A stretch of 64,000 nt of DNA from Gracilaria domingensis (GCA_022539475.1 VCMS01000005.1:372001-436000); one strand, 5' to 3'. Shown: positions 1 to 9,907, counted from the first letter of the stretch. Made by a program: numbers and translations. Notes: generated by a model not told the origin, from the sequence alone.

Positions 1-666
1 CACACTTCTTTCCATGTGATAAGATCGAAGCAGATACAGGAATGGTTTGTGGTGCTACATGTGCTTAACTTGTGGCAACGAAAGAGTCATTTTCACGTTT
101 CAGTAAGTCGCGTATTCGCAAAGGTTTCCAGAAACCTTTCGAGCAAAGAAGACAACAGTGGTGTCGAACTTCGTCGACCGGGTTTTCTCCTCACAACCTC
201 GGTGCAGTCCACCGACAGCAAGATTTGTCGTTGCCGATTGCCTCTTTCATCTCTTTTGCGAATGATGCAGTGCTCGTGGTTGGGAAAACGCGCAAGAAAA
301 TGAGACGCTGTCGCTAAATATGGCTCTTCACGTTTCAGTAGTTAATCAAGCTTTACAGAAAGCAACATAATCATATGTCTAGCCATCGGTGGATGAAGAC
401 CTTGGCCGAATAAGACAGTCACTCAAAAAGTCGTCTAAATGCTAGTGATGAAATCGCCAATGCGAACTGGCACCATGCAGAAGAAGGTATCCATACAACT
501 CAGTATTGACAAAAGGAAGCCTCACAGAGCCATTAACAATCACTAGCTCACTGAAGTTAGATCGAAGCATGATGTGAACCACGATATCCTCAGAGAGCAT
601 GATTTAGACGTTCTCCCAGCATTCTCGGAAAGAGCTTCGCCTACAGTGATTGAGGCTGCGAGAGGT
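1..666. other. intergenic, no gene supported
   Basis: Two overlapping open frames on the plus strand (16-303 and 72-317) have no recognisable domain and no support from composition. I see no RNA gene, repeat or promoter pattern here. Confidence 0.5.
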
Positions 667-939
667 TTACATAGCCGGAGTAGGGCCACCGAAGAAACCG
701 GCACCGAAGGCACCAGCCATGGCACCTCCCGGCTTGGCAGCACCAATGACGGTACCGTCATCGGAGGAAGCACCAGCGATACCGGAGTCCTTGTCGGCGG
801 CGGCACCAGCGGAGTTGGAACCCATGGCGGCGAAACCAGCACCACCCTTGATCTGACCGGCAATCTCACTGCGCATGCGGACCGGGGCGGCCACAGCGGC
901 ACCAAAGAGGGCAACAAGAGCGAAGATCTTGGACATCAT
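667..939 (-). CDS. small secreted Ala/Gly-rich protein, copy 1
   Basis: A 90-residue protein with a clear N-terminal signal peptide (hydrophobic residues 4-18, cleavage expected after AVAA or AAP). It is followed by a short Gly/Ala/Ser-rich mature peptide of about 70 residues with no cysteines. The start is the first of two adjacent ATG codons; the frame stays open further upstream but without an ATG-led extension that matches the paralogues. It differs from copy 2 (5443-5715) at only two residues (I5 for V and D51 for H), and nucleotide identity continues about 10 bp past the stop. The 5' leader is unrelated. A TACTTAAG element about 108 bp upstream (1043-1050) may be the TATA-like core. The function is unknown; an extracellular matrix or cuticle peptide is a guess. 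Confidence 0.75.
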   Translation of the reverse strand: MMSKIFALVALFGAAVAAPVRMRSEIAGQIKGGAGFAAMGSNSAGAAADKDSGIAGASSDDGTVIGAAKPGGAMAGAFGAGFFGGPTPAM

Positions 940-1666
940 TGTTGAATTATGTAGGTTATTAAGCTCGAGAAGCTGGGAGGAGTGAAGCTTGAGATGGGCG
1001 GTGGTGGTGGAGACGGAACGGTTGGAGTACAGGGTGAAGGCGCTTAAGTAGGGCTTCAAAGTAGTCGGGAAGAGCCTCAACATGGAGTTCCCGAACCATG
1101 CAAAACGGAGGCCCGTACGCTTCCCGGTTGACCATCGTTCCGAAACGGAAAGTACCACGTCTATGAATTCAGGGCCATTTCACATATCCATCAACTGTAA
1201 TATGAAACACAGGGATGAATGATAGCGAAATTGGGGTGACAGATGAGAAGGCACAACCACTATCGCCCGTACGGCCAGGCTAGGGACAAAACTTTCGGTC
1301 GCAAGAAATTCGTTCCGTTCTGCTCTCAGAGATATGGCCTTACGTGAACCTTGGGGGTTATAGGGATGAACTTCGCCTCGTGTGGTGGTGCAACACGAGA
1401 GGGCTTGCTTTACTGTGAGCGTCCTGCTGTTTCATGCCCCTTCCCAGTGATTCGGCCCACGCATCGTCGGAATTATCGGACTGCTTTTGGCCCCTTCCAG
1501 AAGTGTATCAGATTGATGCGGATAAGGTTTCTTGGAGCAATGTTTACACCGCTGCACGTCACGCAAAGATGTCAGAGGATTCACCACAGCTTATGGTCGT
1601 AAGCTCAGTTATCCAGCTCTTCAGGAGTCCTTACCATTATCCTTCTAGCCGAATTTGAAACGCAGG
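940..1666. other. intergenic, promoter of copy 1 then nothing recognised
   Basis: The first 110 bp are the leader of the copy 1 gene, with a TACTTAAG core read on the minus strand at 1043-1050. The remainder has only short open frames (for example 1351-1602) with no recognisable product. Confidence 0.5.
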
Positions 1667-2323
1667 CTAGAAGTAGTTGTTGTGCTTCTTCTTTATTTTC
1701 CTTGCCGATCTCTCACTCGCTCTGAAACAAAGAGCTGGTAAAACCAGCTCTACAGTGTGATTGTCAACAGAGAACTGCGCAACACAAACATTCTTAGGTA
1801 CAGTGACGACTTTGTTTTTCCTAGTGACTAGCACAAATGTATTTGCGGTTTCTGCTACAAGAACACCACTGATTCCAACTAGGCTGGGGTCCTTTGAGCG
1901 AATAATTTGGATGTAGGCTCCATGCCAGTCCATTCTGAGGATGCGATCTCCAAGTGCTTGTCCACTCGTTTTGAAAACCTTGCGAGCGTACGACAACCAT
2001 AGACACTGCAATTGTTTGTATGTAGCGAACTTTGCCTCATCCCCTTGCAAATGAACTTTGCCGCTTAGTGCAACTCTCTTCCTTGAAACGCCTGAGCCAG
2101 CCTCCTTCACGATTGATCGTTTAGACAAGTTTGTAGCATTGTCGTGAAGTAGGAGAGTCTTGTTTCTAATGGCGGAGTTCAGTTCCTGCTCAGGGGGGAT
2201 CTGCACAACGTTGGAAAAGGGGAGGAGTCGGGATATTGAGGCAGAAGTCGCACGCGCATTTCGTCCTCCAAGTTCTTTCGGCAGCGGCTCATAGAGCGTT
2301 GTCTTTTCTCGCTCGTTCTCCAT
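1667..2323 (-). CDS. POP4: ribonuclease P/MRP protein subunit POP4 (Rpp29)
   Basis: A 218-residue protein of normal length for the Rpp29/POP4 family, a subunit of nuclear RNase P (tRNA 5' maturation) and RNase MRP (pre-rRNA processing). The diagnostic part is the C-terminal Rpp29 (UPF0086) Sm-like barrel, roughly residues 100-205. It contains WHGAYIQI (133-140), SLVGISGVLVAETANTF (147-163) and the strand KVVTVPKNVCVAQF (171-184). The first 70 residues are a poorly conserved extension, and the C terminus is basic (residues 205-214). The start is an ATG at 2321-2323; no in-frame upstream ATG is evident. No intron is needed. The assignment is from domain recognition; other Sm-fold proteins are less likely because the GISGVL core and spacing fit Rpp29. 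Confidence 0.87.
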   Translation of the reverse strand: MENEREKTTLYEPLPKELGGRNARATSASISRLLPFSNVVQIPPEQELNSAIRNKTLLLHDNATNLSKRSIVKEAGSGVSRKRVALSGKVHLQGDEAKFATYKQLQCLWLSYARKVFKTSGQALGDRILRMDWHGAYIQIIRSKDPSLVGISGVLVAETANTFVLVTRKNKVVTVPKNVCVAQFSVDNHTVELVLPALCFRASERSARKIKKKHNNYF

Positions 2324-3425
2324 AGTGGTTTATGAACCTCAGCCATGCAGAGGAGCTATAAGGATAGTCTTCTACCCGCGGTAGTTCGATGGACTCGGAA
2401 TGTGTTACTTATCCTTAGATACCCTTGTCTATAATCTTCCCATGGCGAAACAAAAAAACACTTCGACGATTTTTTAACTGGTCGTGGTCGTGTGACAACT
2501 GTTCATTGTACCCTTGTTTGATCCATGACATGTCACTAAAAGTAGGATAGAAGGCTAGCCTTCTACCTCTTGTTTTCGTCCAGACCGTCCAGCGCGAGTT
2601 TGCGAGTTTCGGATTTAGACCGTGAAGTTAAAAAGGAGGGCTAACATTTGATAACAGCAAAGGCACAGTAAGAGCTTTGCCCGTGCAAGGAAAACCAGAC
2701 TTTGGAGTTAGCAAGAGAGCAGCATCGTATTGGGAAGGAAGAGCACAACTTCAAGAGCGCAAATGATCAGGCATTGTCATGTCAAAGGACTGTTCTTGAA
2801 AGACATGCCTCACTTGTTTTTTGCATTCGTCACAGCCGTAGTACGGCTACAGCTGGTTTCGAGGAAAGATGGCTACGAGAGCTTAACATTAGAAGGCTAC
2901 CCTTGTTACGAACATCAAAAAAAGTTCGAAAAACACGTCGGAGATCATCGACATGTTGTCGCCTCGGAGCAACAAAGCACGGCGCGATGATGTCATCATG
3001 CAAGAGAAATCTTCCACTGCTAGGTGGCGCTCCTCGCTAATGTTGAAGCATGAGAAAATTTTGCCATCATGGTACGGAGGCAAGGACGCTCTTCTTCCTC
3101 GCCACCTGAACTATTCTCCTCTACGAAAGTATAGCTATCATCGAAGAAAAAACCGAGCTCTTGATTTCAGCGTGCGTTCGCGGCGGTTTCCATAATCGTT
3201 GACACAAAAGAGACCACAGGTTCCTCTTCAATCAAGCCCTATTTCTTCTTAAGTAAGGGTTGAGTTTAAAGCAAGAGGGAACGAATCAAGGCACAACCAT
3301 TTCACAATCGACTCAAAGTTCTTTCTCGTTAACTGGAGCCACGCGCTGTTAGGACGGTTGTTGCGTGCAGAGCAGGGTGTAAATATCAAGTATTGCGCTC
3401 CACCTTGAAGACTGAGGCGCACCTC
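2324..3425. other. intergenic, divergent promoter region; no gene supported
   Basis: This lies between the divergent POP4 and reductase genes. It contains a perfect 18-bp palindrome at about 2549-2566 (TAGAAGGCTAGCCTTCTA). Open frames at 2702-3040 and 2730-2990 overlap in different frames and match nothing I recognise. Confidence 0.45.
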
Positions 3426-4454
3426 ATGGCGGACAGGTCTCAAATTCGAGTGGCCGTAAGTGGCATATCTGGATTCATAGGAGCCCAGATAGCAGCAGAC
3501 CTTCTCGCACGGGGGTATATTGTTCACGGGACAGTTCGTTCGAATACACCCAATCAAGTGGCCCATTTAACTTCGCTTGAAGTTCCAGGTAGACTAGAGG
3601 TTTTCGAAGCCGATATGAAGAAAGACGGATCATTTGATGAACCTCTGATGGGATGCACATGTGCATTTCACGTTGCGTCTCCATATATCCTCAAAACGTC
3701 TGATCCGAAAACAGACATGATAGAACCAGCCATACAAGGCGCCCTAAACTTTTTGTCTGCTTGTGTGAAAGCTTCTGTGTCCAAGGTCATTCTGACCAGC
3801 TCAATTGGTGCTATCGCTGATCTTGGGCAACCAAACAAAGTGTTTAATGAAGCTGATTGGAATGACGAACATGAGGAACGGGCCATCCCGTTTTATTACT
3901 CCAAAGTAGCAGCAGAGCGCGCGGCTTGGTCGTATGCAACAGAGAACAAACTCAACCTCATTGTTATAAACCCGTCGCTTGTTCTTGGTCCCAGTTTGAT
4001 CCCAAGATTAAACCCTTCCAACCTCTTCATAAGAGACATAGCAAGCGGGAGAATACCGGTGATTGTGAACCTTGAACTGCCTGCTGTTGATGTACGAGAC
4101 GTATCCGAAGCCCACATCCGAGCGATGGAAACAGAGAACGCAAGTGGAAGGTACATATGCACAGCAAAGAATTTGCACTTGGAGCAGATTGCAGCGACTG
4201 CACGAGCAAATGGACTACGAGCAACTCGAATACGTTTGACATCGAGACTCGCTACGGAAATTATGAGAGGACTTTTGACATTCTCTAAACAAACGAACGA
4301 ACTCTACCCGGTGAGACGACAGCTTGGACGACCAATATACATATCAAATGACAAAATTAAGGAAGAACTAGGGGTTACGTTTCGAGACATGGATACTACT
4401 CTCATTGATTCCTTTAACGATATGATCGAATGGGGACACTTGCGAAAATCGTGA
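3426..4454 (+). CDS. NAD(P)-dependent reductase of the DFR / cinnamoyl-CoA reductase-like extended SDR family
   Basis: A 342-residue extended short-chain dehydrogenase. The Rossmann signature GxxGxxG is at G13-G16-G19 (SGISGFIG). An acidic strand end (VFEADM) and the active-site serine strand LTSSIGAI (S125/S126) follow. Typical late motifs are the VINPSLVLGPSL segment and VDVRDVSEAH. The start is ATG 3426; an upstream in-frame TTG at 3393 is not used here. One oddity: the YxxxK catalytic motif reads F156-Y-Y-S-K160, so the usual tyrosine position is phenylalanine, with tyrosines at the next two positions. Family members reduce dihydroflavonols, aldehydes or methylglyoxal with NADPH in the cytosol; the substrate cannot be told. 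It could be a moonlighting or inactive SDR. Confidence 0.85.
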   Translation: MADRSQIRVAVSGISGFIGAQIAADLLARGYIVHGTVRSNTPNQVAHLTSLEVPGRLEVFEADMKKDGSFDEPLMGCTCAFHVASPYILKTSDPKTDMIEPAIQGALNFLSACVKASVSKVILTSSIGAIADLGQPNKVFNEADWNDEHEERAIPFYYSKVAAERAAWSYATENKLNLIVINPSLVLGPSLIPRLNPSNLFIRDIASGRIPVIVNLELPAVDVRDVSEAHIRAMETENASGRYICTAKNLHLEQIAATARANGLRATRIRLTSRLATEIMRGLLTFSKQTNELYPVRRQLGRPIYISNDKIKEELGVTFRDMDTTLIDSFNDMIEWGHLRKS

Positions 4455-5323
4455 AATTTCTATGACAGCCACAAAGCAAGACGACATCACAGTACAATAG
4501 CGATTCGGTTTCCCTCTGATGCGGTTGAGGGACCAACTCAAGTCGACTTTCGGGCTGAGCCACAGAAGTAGAGGGCTTTCGGTCAAACAGAGAAGTAGAC
4601 TTGTGTGAATTGTGCGCCCTGCAGCTCAAGATGGCTTCACAAGCGAAACGCATACTGTAGGTATCTTCGTTTCAGGTAACTCACACTGGGACACAGCTAA
4701 TCTACACATGTGTCGACATTGAATAGTCCGAGAACGAAGTGACAAATTATGTAAATGATGATGAACGCAGGTCTTTCTCCAAGGCTCTCTGGGGTCCGCA
4801 AGGACCGTTGAGTGTCCAAGTGAAAACGAAGCATAGCATTACGTCAGGTGCTGCTATTCGGTGACGTCGTGTCCCTGGCCGCATTTTTTTCTTCCTCAAA
4901 TCAAATCACACATGAATCCTTTGTAAAAGTCAAGACGTTCCTGTAACCTCATACCGCAGTACAGTCCATGGTAGCTAAGTAGCCGTTGACTTGCGCCAGC
5001 TATCGATTCTCTTGTTGAGATAGGGCCTGGCGATGGCTCTTCACGTGATCGGCAAGCCCTTTGGGCAAACTGTATCATGCAGGATAAGCAAATAACATAC
5101 CCTTATGGGGCGGTTGAGTATGATTCATGGAGCAATTGAATGTGCAATTTCGGTGCTTCGTCCTTCGTCAGCAGCCCCAAACACCACTAAGTATTGGACG
5201 CCGTTGGCCATCAGAATGACGCAGCTAATCGGGCATTCTTCCTTTTGAGTACTTCGGCACTCTTCGAAAGTTTTGAACGACTCTTGTGAAGAAAGAGTTG
5301 TGTACATGGAGGATAAGGAGTGG
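4455..5323. other. intergenic, nothing recognised
   Basis: Only short minus-strand open frames of 60-80 codons are present and none has a recognisable product. The right end leads into the promoter of copy 2. Confidence 0.5.
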
Positions 5324-5330
5324 TATAAAA
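5324..5330 (+). promoter_or_regulatory. TATA box of secreted-protein copy 2
   Basis: TATAAAA lies 113-119 bp upstream of the ATG at 5443. The other family members have TTAA-type cores at a similar distance (105-117 bp), which supports this as the core promoter. Confidence 0.7.
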
Positions 5331-5442
5331 GGAATGGTTTCTTCCGCTGCTCCGTTGTCCGATACTCAGCACATCTGCAGCTATCACTACATCTTCTTAA
5401 CTTCTTCTAACTGAAGTAAACACATCACTCCCACAAAAAAAA

Positions 5443-5715
5443 ATGATGTCCAAGATTGTTGCTCTTGTTGCTCTCTTCGGTGCCGCTGTGGCCGCCCCGG
5501 TCCGCATGCGCAGTGAGATTGCCGGCCAGATAAAGGGTGGTGCTGGTTTCGCCGCCATGGGTTCCAACTCCGCTGGTGCCGCCGCCGACAAGCACTCCGG
5601 TATCGCTGGTGCTTCCTCCGATGACGGTACCGTCATTGGTGCTGCCAAGCCGGGAGGTGCCATGGCTGGTGCCTTCGGTGCCGGTTTCTTCGGTGGCCCT
5701 ACTCCGGCTATGTAA
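5443..5715 (+). CDS. small secreted Ala/Gly-rich protein, copy 2
   Basis: A 90-residue secreted peptide nearly identical to copy 1. It has a signal peptide MMSKIVALVALFGAAVAA, then a mature part with the block ADKHSGIAGASSDDG, the KPGGAMAGAFGAG segment, and an FFGGPTPAM end. The ATG follows an A-rich leader with a TATA box 113-119 bp upstream. Codons are strongly biased to GCC/GGT/GCT, a sign of high expression. Just after the stop (about 5732-5778) lies a decayed direct repeat of the gene's own 3' end (GGTGCC...CTTCGGT...GTTTCTT), suggesting past internal duplication by slippage. No cysteine, no known domain; function unknown. The open antisense frames across it follow from codon bias and are not genes. 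Confidence 0.82.
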   Translation: MMSKIVALVALFGAAVAAPVRMRSEIAGQIKGGAGFAAMGSNSAGAAADKHSGIAGASSDDGTVIGAAKPGGAMAGAFGAGFFGGPTPAM

Positions 5716-6459
5716 ACCTCTCGCAGCTGGTTGGTGCCCTCCCTGGCGCCTTCGGTCCCTGTTTCTTAGGTCGCGTTTCGCTGTCGATCTAATTTCTCTC
5801 GTGACTGCCGCCGGGAAGAGCGACTGATGGCATCCTTTCTTGTATTTATTCCTGGTACTCGATGCAAACCTACAATTGTGACTTCTTCGTTGTCTTTTTG
5901 TTGTTGCGGAGTTCTGCTCAGCAAGAAACCCTTTGAGTTCGAGAGATTCCATTGAACGCTAAGAAAATGCGACAATGAAGTCGACTGAAAGGTGAAAGCG
6001 TCGGAGAGTGTGGAGAAAACAAAGATTCATGTAGAGACGAACGCAGAAGACATGAAACCATAGTTTCATTCAATTCTAAAACATTTAAACTTCACCGCTT
6101 TGTATCGATCACTTCCTCTGGGTTTGCTGCACAACTTCTCAAATCATGATGATCTTCATGTTTTGTAGTTCGGAAATTCTATCCGTATATCTAGGTAGAG
6201 GGAACTGAGATAGAAAGCAAACTTGTGAAAGTTTCGAAAGGCTACTACGGCCGGATATGATATGGAGAACTTGTCTCCATATCAGAAATCACCAGTAGAG
6301 AGAGAGGGAGAGCTATTCTTCATGAATTTCAACGGAGACCACTTCGTAGTATATAGTGCACTATGTTCATATAAACGTAGAAAGGAAAGCAGTATTTCAT
6401 CCCGCAAAGAACAGAATGTGGACCTTCCCCAGGAGAAATAAGATTCTATAGAGCTAACT
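5716..6459. other. intergenic, nothing recognised beyond a decayed 3' repeat
   Basis: Apart from the decayed repeat of the copy 2 3' end (5732-5778) and a short GA-rich stretch near 6300, no feature is seen. Confidence 0.5.
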
Positions 6460-6518
6460 TGAGCTCAAACCTGGCAAGTGAAGGATGTTACATCCTTCAC
6501 TTGCCAGGCTTGAGCTCA
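6460..6518. repeat. 59-bp near-perfect palindrome
   Basis: Arms of 29 bp (6460-6488 and 6490-6518) around a single central base, with one mismatch. The outer arm begins TGAGCTCAA and the inner arm ends GAAGGATGT. It abuts the left end of the MITE-like element. Its innermost GATGTTACATCCT (6484-6496) recurs as a direct repeat at 6868-6880, just beyond the right end of that element. Confidence 0.85.
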
Positions 6519-6866
6519 CAGGGGTTGGTTGCAATCGGTTGATTGCGCAATCGATTGATTGCGCAATCGATTGCAATCAAAGAATTGCAATCACTGATTG
6601 CACAAGCACACTGATGAAAACGTTCTGCTTCTTATGGTAGTGATTATCATGAGCTGATTAAATAAACTGTGTTGCCGATTGTTTCTTGATGTTCTCTGTT
6701 TGTGCGGATTGCAGTTTGGTTTCAGCTCGCAGCTAAAATTGCAATCGGATCGCAGGACGCAGCTGAAATTGCAATTGTGATTGTGACGAAAGTCGATAAT
6801 TGCAATCGGGATTGGAATCTTAAGGGGAGATTGCAATCGGCTGCAATCTGATTGAACCAACCCCTG
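6519..6866. mobile_element. MITE-like element with terminal inverted repeats
   Basis: A 348-bp non-coding block whose ends are exact inverted repeats for 12 bp (CAGGGGTTGGTT at 6519-6530, complement at 6855-6866). The next 60 bp or so at each end are rich in GATTGCAATC-type words in inverted orientation. The CAGGGG terminus resembles hAT-family ends, but I cannot find a clean 8-bp target duplication directly at the ends. A 13-bp direct repeat (GATGTTACATCCT, 6484-6496 and 6868-6880) brackets the element with offset. It has no coding capacity, so any movement would have depended on an autonomous partner. Confidence 0.6.
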
Positions 6867-7637
6867 AGATGTTACATCCTGGATGTAGCACGCAGTTTGG
6901 GAGTAGTTGTAATAAACAATCTGGTCAAGACTACGTTGGCCCAGCCAATCTACTGGACTTGATGTGCTCTACTAGGACTCCTAGAGTCTAGGAGATTGCG
7001 AGAAAAAAAACAATAAACTCTTTCACAGCAGTACGAATTTCAGATCGTATTACGAGTTCGCAAGAATGGAAATCATGGGTGGAAGCTTTGTTGACCTTTC
7101 TCAAGAGAGAGAAAATTCTTCAGCGAAAGTTCTACCTCAACTTAAGAAGTAGAAGATAATGTCCGCAATACACAAAAAGAAGGGCCAAGGTTTCTGAAAG
7201 GCAGAAATGACTTCAACTCAGTTCGCCACATAAAAAAGATCTCAAATCTGTACACCCTGTTGCAAATTGTATAGGCTACAAGACTGCAAGAAAGGGGAAG
7301 CGGATCGAGTGGGGATCGATGATAGAAAAGCTGGACAACGGACCGCTACAAGTATATAGCACTTATTTGCGAAACGGGGTGATATCTGGTACAACTCTAG
7401 TGATAGGGAGCCGTAGATCAGAAGAAGAGAATTAGCAGTCTACATTCGGGCTCGTGGAAGAACGAAACGACGACGATATGAGACAGGGGATAATACTTTA
7501 GTTCTAAGGCATATCTAATAATTACATTCCGTTGGCATCAAGGCCAGCGATGAACATCCCACAAACTGCACATCACGGTATGCTCCCTGAGGGACCCAGA
7601 AATTGTGAGCTTTACTGCCACAGGAGTTTTCACTTCT
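6867..7637. other. intergenic, nothing recognised
   Basis: AT-leaning sequence with no open frame of note. It starts with the second copy of the GATGTTACATCCT repeat. Confidence 0.5.
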
Positions 7638-7919
7638 TTAGGCTGGACTTGGACTAGGGCTAGAGCCACCGAAGAAACCGATATCGAAGGCACCAGCGAG
7701 GGCACCTCCCGGCTTGGCAGCACCAATGACGGTACCGTCATCGGAGGAAGCACCAGCGATACCGGAGTGCTTGTCGGCGGCGGCACCAGCGGAGTTGGAA
7801 CCCATGGAGGCGAAACCAGCACCACCCTTGATCTGGCCGGCAATCTCACTGCGCATGCGGACCGGGGCGGCCACAGCGGCACCAAAGAGAGCAACAAGAG
7901 CAACAATCTTGGACATCAT
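7638..7919 (-). CDS. small secreted Ala/Gly-rich protein, copy 3
   Basis: A 93-residue protein with the same signal peptide and mature block as copies 1 and 2. The first 70 residues carry only an A-to-S change (FASMG), and the C terminus is rewritten to GAFDIGFFGGSSPSPSPA. The start is the first of two adjacent ATG codons at 7917-7919, matching the paralogues. A TACTTAA core on the minus strand (8030-8036) lies about 111-117 bp upstream. The 5' leader and 3' flank are unrelated to those of copies 1 and 2, so similarity is confined to the coding region. Function unknown, presumably the same extracellular role. Confidence 0.8.
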   Translation of the reverse strand: MMSKIVALVALFGAAVAAPVRMRSEIAGQIKGGAGFASMGSNSAGAAADKHSGIAGASSDDGTVIGAAKPGGALAGAFDIGFFGGSSPSPSPA

Positions 7920-9488
7920 CTTTAAAGTTAGTTGAGTTACAAGTCAAACACGATAATCCAGTTGCTTCTCGCTCTTGGCAGTGTGAGGAGGGTAGTAACG
8001 AGAGAGAAGGAAGAAGGTATGAAGGCAATTTAAGTACTTGATCGGATTGACAGGAAGGCATGTCCCGTTAGGCACTGCTGGTCTAGACTGTCAGGGAAGA
8101 AGTCTCAATGGAGAAGCAAATTTCTGGGACACCTAGGAGTGTGGAACGGGTGAGTGAGAACCATTTTCTCTCGTTAGCACCGGGGGCAGGCCCGTCGTAG
8201 TGATTAGCTTGGGCGGACTTAACTCGAGCTCAGGCATGTTTCATGGCTTTGCTGCCGTCTGAAATTGAGACACTATCAGCTTGGGTTCATCTCGAGGATG
8301 TACATACTGCGGGTGCCATAGCCTGGGCGCCATCATGGCCCGTTATGACACATGCGTTTTGCTCACGAATCTTCGGGTCTTCTGACAGCATTTTCTTAGC
8401 TGATATGATACCTTGCGCATGTGGCATGTCACTCATTTTCGATCTCTCTTTGCAATGCCAATTGAATAAGTCAAATTGAATGGGGATCTAATGCGACAGA
8501 GACGCCTACAACAGTTGTATGACAGGCCCAAGAGTGATCTGTAGTGGAGTTATCCTGCATCGTGAAGAAAAAGGGGAGCTAGCTAGGTGGTGTTCGCATT
8601 GTCCGTAGAAGGACCGCACTGGGCAAAATAAGGGTAATCCTCAATAGAATCTGGGGTTCTTTCGCTTAAACAGAGAGCATAATATGACTAGGATGATTGG
8701 AGCCATGTGAAACAACGAAAGTTATGTTCACTCTATCGAACCGCGAGCAGCAAAAAATGCTTTTCTGAGTATGGTTTGGTAGCTCAGCAAAGTAGCTCAC
8801 ATTTGGCACTAAATGTGAAACGCAGAGTAGCGAGCCGCTAACGATGCTGAATAAAGTGAGCTGCAGTTGGGTCCCAAAGCTGTCTCGGTTTAGCCTTGGC
8901 CCTTTCCTTCTAGCTAGATTGGAGGCATACTGATGTAACGGTGTTTGCTCCTGGCCTTACAAGAAAGATGAATGAGAAAGTCAGTGTGCCGTATGCATCC
9001 AGACACCATGTACGTGTACCTTTGCAGCCATCTCGTTAGGCAGCCAGGGATGTTCGAAAGCTCGAAAACCGTTTCGACATGTTTGAACTGTTTCCTATGT
9101 ACAATTGTGCCTTTGTACGACCTAATCAGTAAACTGGGCGCAAGAGCTCGCTACTCTTCATGGATATTGGCGCCCAGGTGCGCAAGTTACGCTGAAAATG
9201 CATGATAGAACGAGCCGTTTAAAACAGTTGTTGCGTGAGTGAAAATTGCCCCATAAACTTCGTGATTAGGAATAGTTGCTTTGTGCAAGACCGAGGTTAT
9301 TGCCATATGATACTCGCTAGGGCCAGCAAAACTCTTATGTTGTGACCAAGCAGAACAAGTTTGGACCAAGGGCAGCTGTTCACGAGTAGGACCTGATGGG
9401 GTTTCTGATACGTGAATCCATAACGGCCAACGCGGAAGTGCTTTGAAACTGCGCGTCAGTTGGACCAGATGGCTCGAGCGAAATGGGA
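7920..9488. other. intergenic, nothing recognised
   Basis: About 1.6 kb containing the copy 3 leader and then no supported gene. An ATG-led frame at 8243-8479 (78 codons) and another at 8972-9205 have no recognisable content. Confidence 0.5.
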
Positions 9489-9595
9489 TTTAAGGCGGAG
9501 CTCCTTCGCCGAGCGAGATTGTTCAGCCAGCAACAACCTCCCAAGCCCCTTCACATTCAGAAAAGAAAACTTCAGACAACTCTCCGCTCAGCAAA

Positions 9596-9907
9596 ATGAA
9601 GTACACCATCGCCACCCTCTTCGCGCTCGCCGCCGTTGCTGTCGCCAAGCCGGTGCCCACCGCCACCGCCACCCCCACCGTCGAGCCGACCGTGGCGGCC
9701 ACCCCGACACCGATGATCCCCGGTGTGATGATCTCCACTGGCAACGTCTCCTCCATGGCATCCGGCGAGAACGCCGTTGCCGTTGGCGCTGACAATGACT
9801 CCGGTGCCGCTGGCGCTACTGGTGAGGACTTTGCTGCGGCTGTCGCCGCCCCGGGTGGTGCCGTTGGAATCGCCGGTGACCTCATCGATCCCTCGCCGTC
9901 GGCCTAA
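9596..9907 (+). CDS. small secreted Ala-rich protein, divergent member (copy 4)
   Basis: A 103-residue protein with signal peptide MKYTIATLFALAAVAVA, then a Pro/Thr-rich stretch (PTATATPTVEPTVAATPTP) likely to be O-glycosylated. The C-terminal half can be aligned with copies 1-3: GADNDSGAAGATGEDF... matches AADKHSGIAGASSDDG..., and APGGAVGIAG matches KPGGAMAGAF. This indicates a wider family with a conserved D-x2-SG-x-AGA...PGGA module. ATG at 9596; a TTTAAGG core at 9489-9495 sits 101-107 bp upstream. Codons are again biased to GCC/ACC. Secretion is well supported; function is unknown. Confidence 0.75.
   Translation: MKYTIATLFALAAVAVAKPVPTATATPTVEPTVAATPTPMIPGVMISTGNVSSMASGENAVAVGADNDSGAAGATGEDFAAAVAAPGGAVGIAGDLIDPSPSA

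Noticed and set aside
574-945. Open frame antisense to secreted-peptide copy 1 (and the equivalents at 5425-5952 and 7605-7925)
   Set aside because: All three are shadows of GCC/GGT codon usage in the real genes; they lack signal peptides and change where the real gene does not.
6519-6866. Assignment of the MITE-like element to hAT with an 8-bp target duplication
   Set aside because: The 8-bp flanks (TGAGCTCA and AGATGTTA) do not match, so the superfamily is left open.
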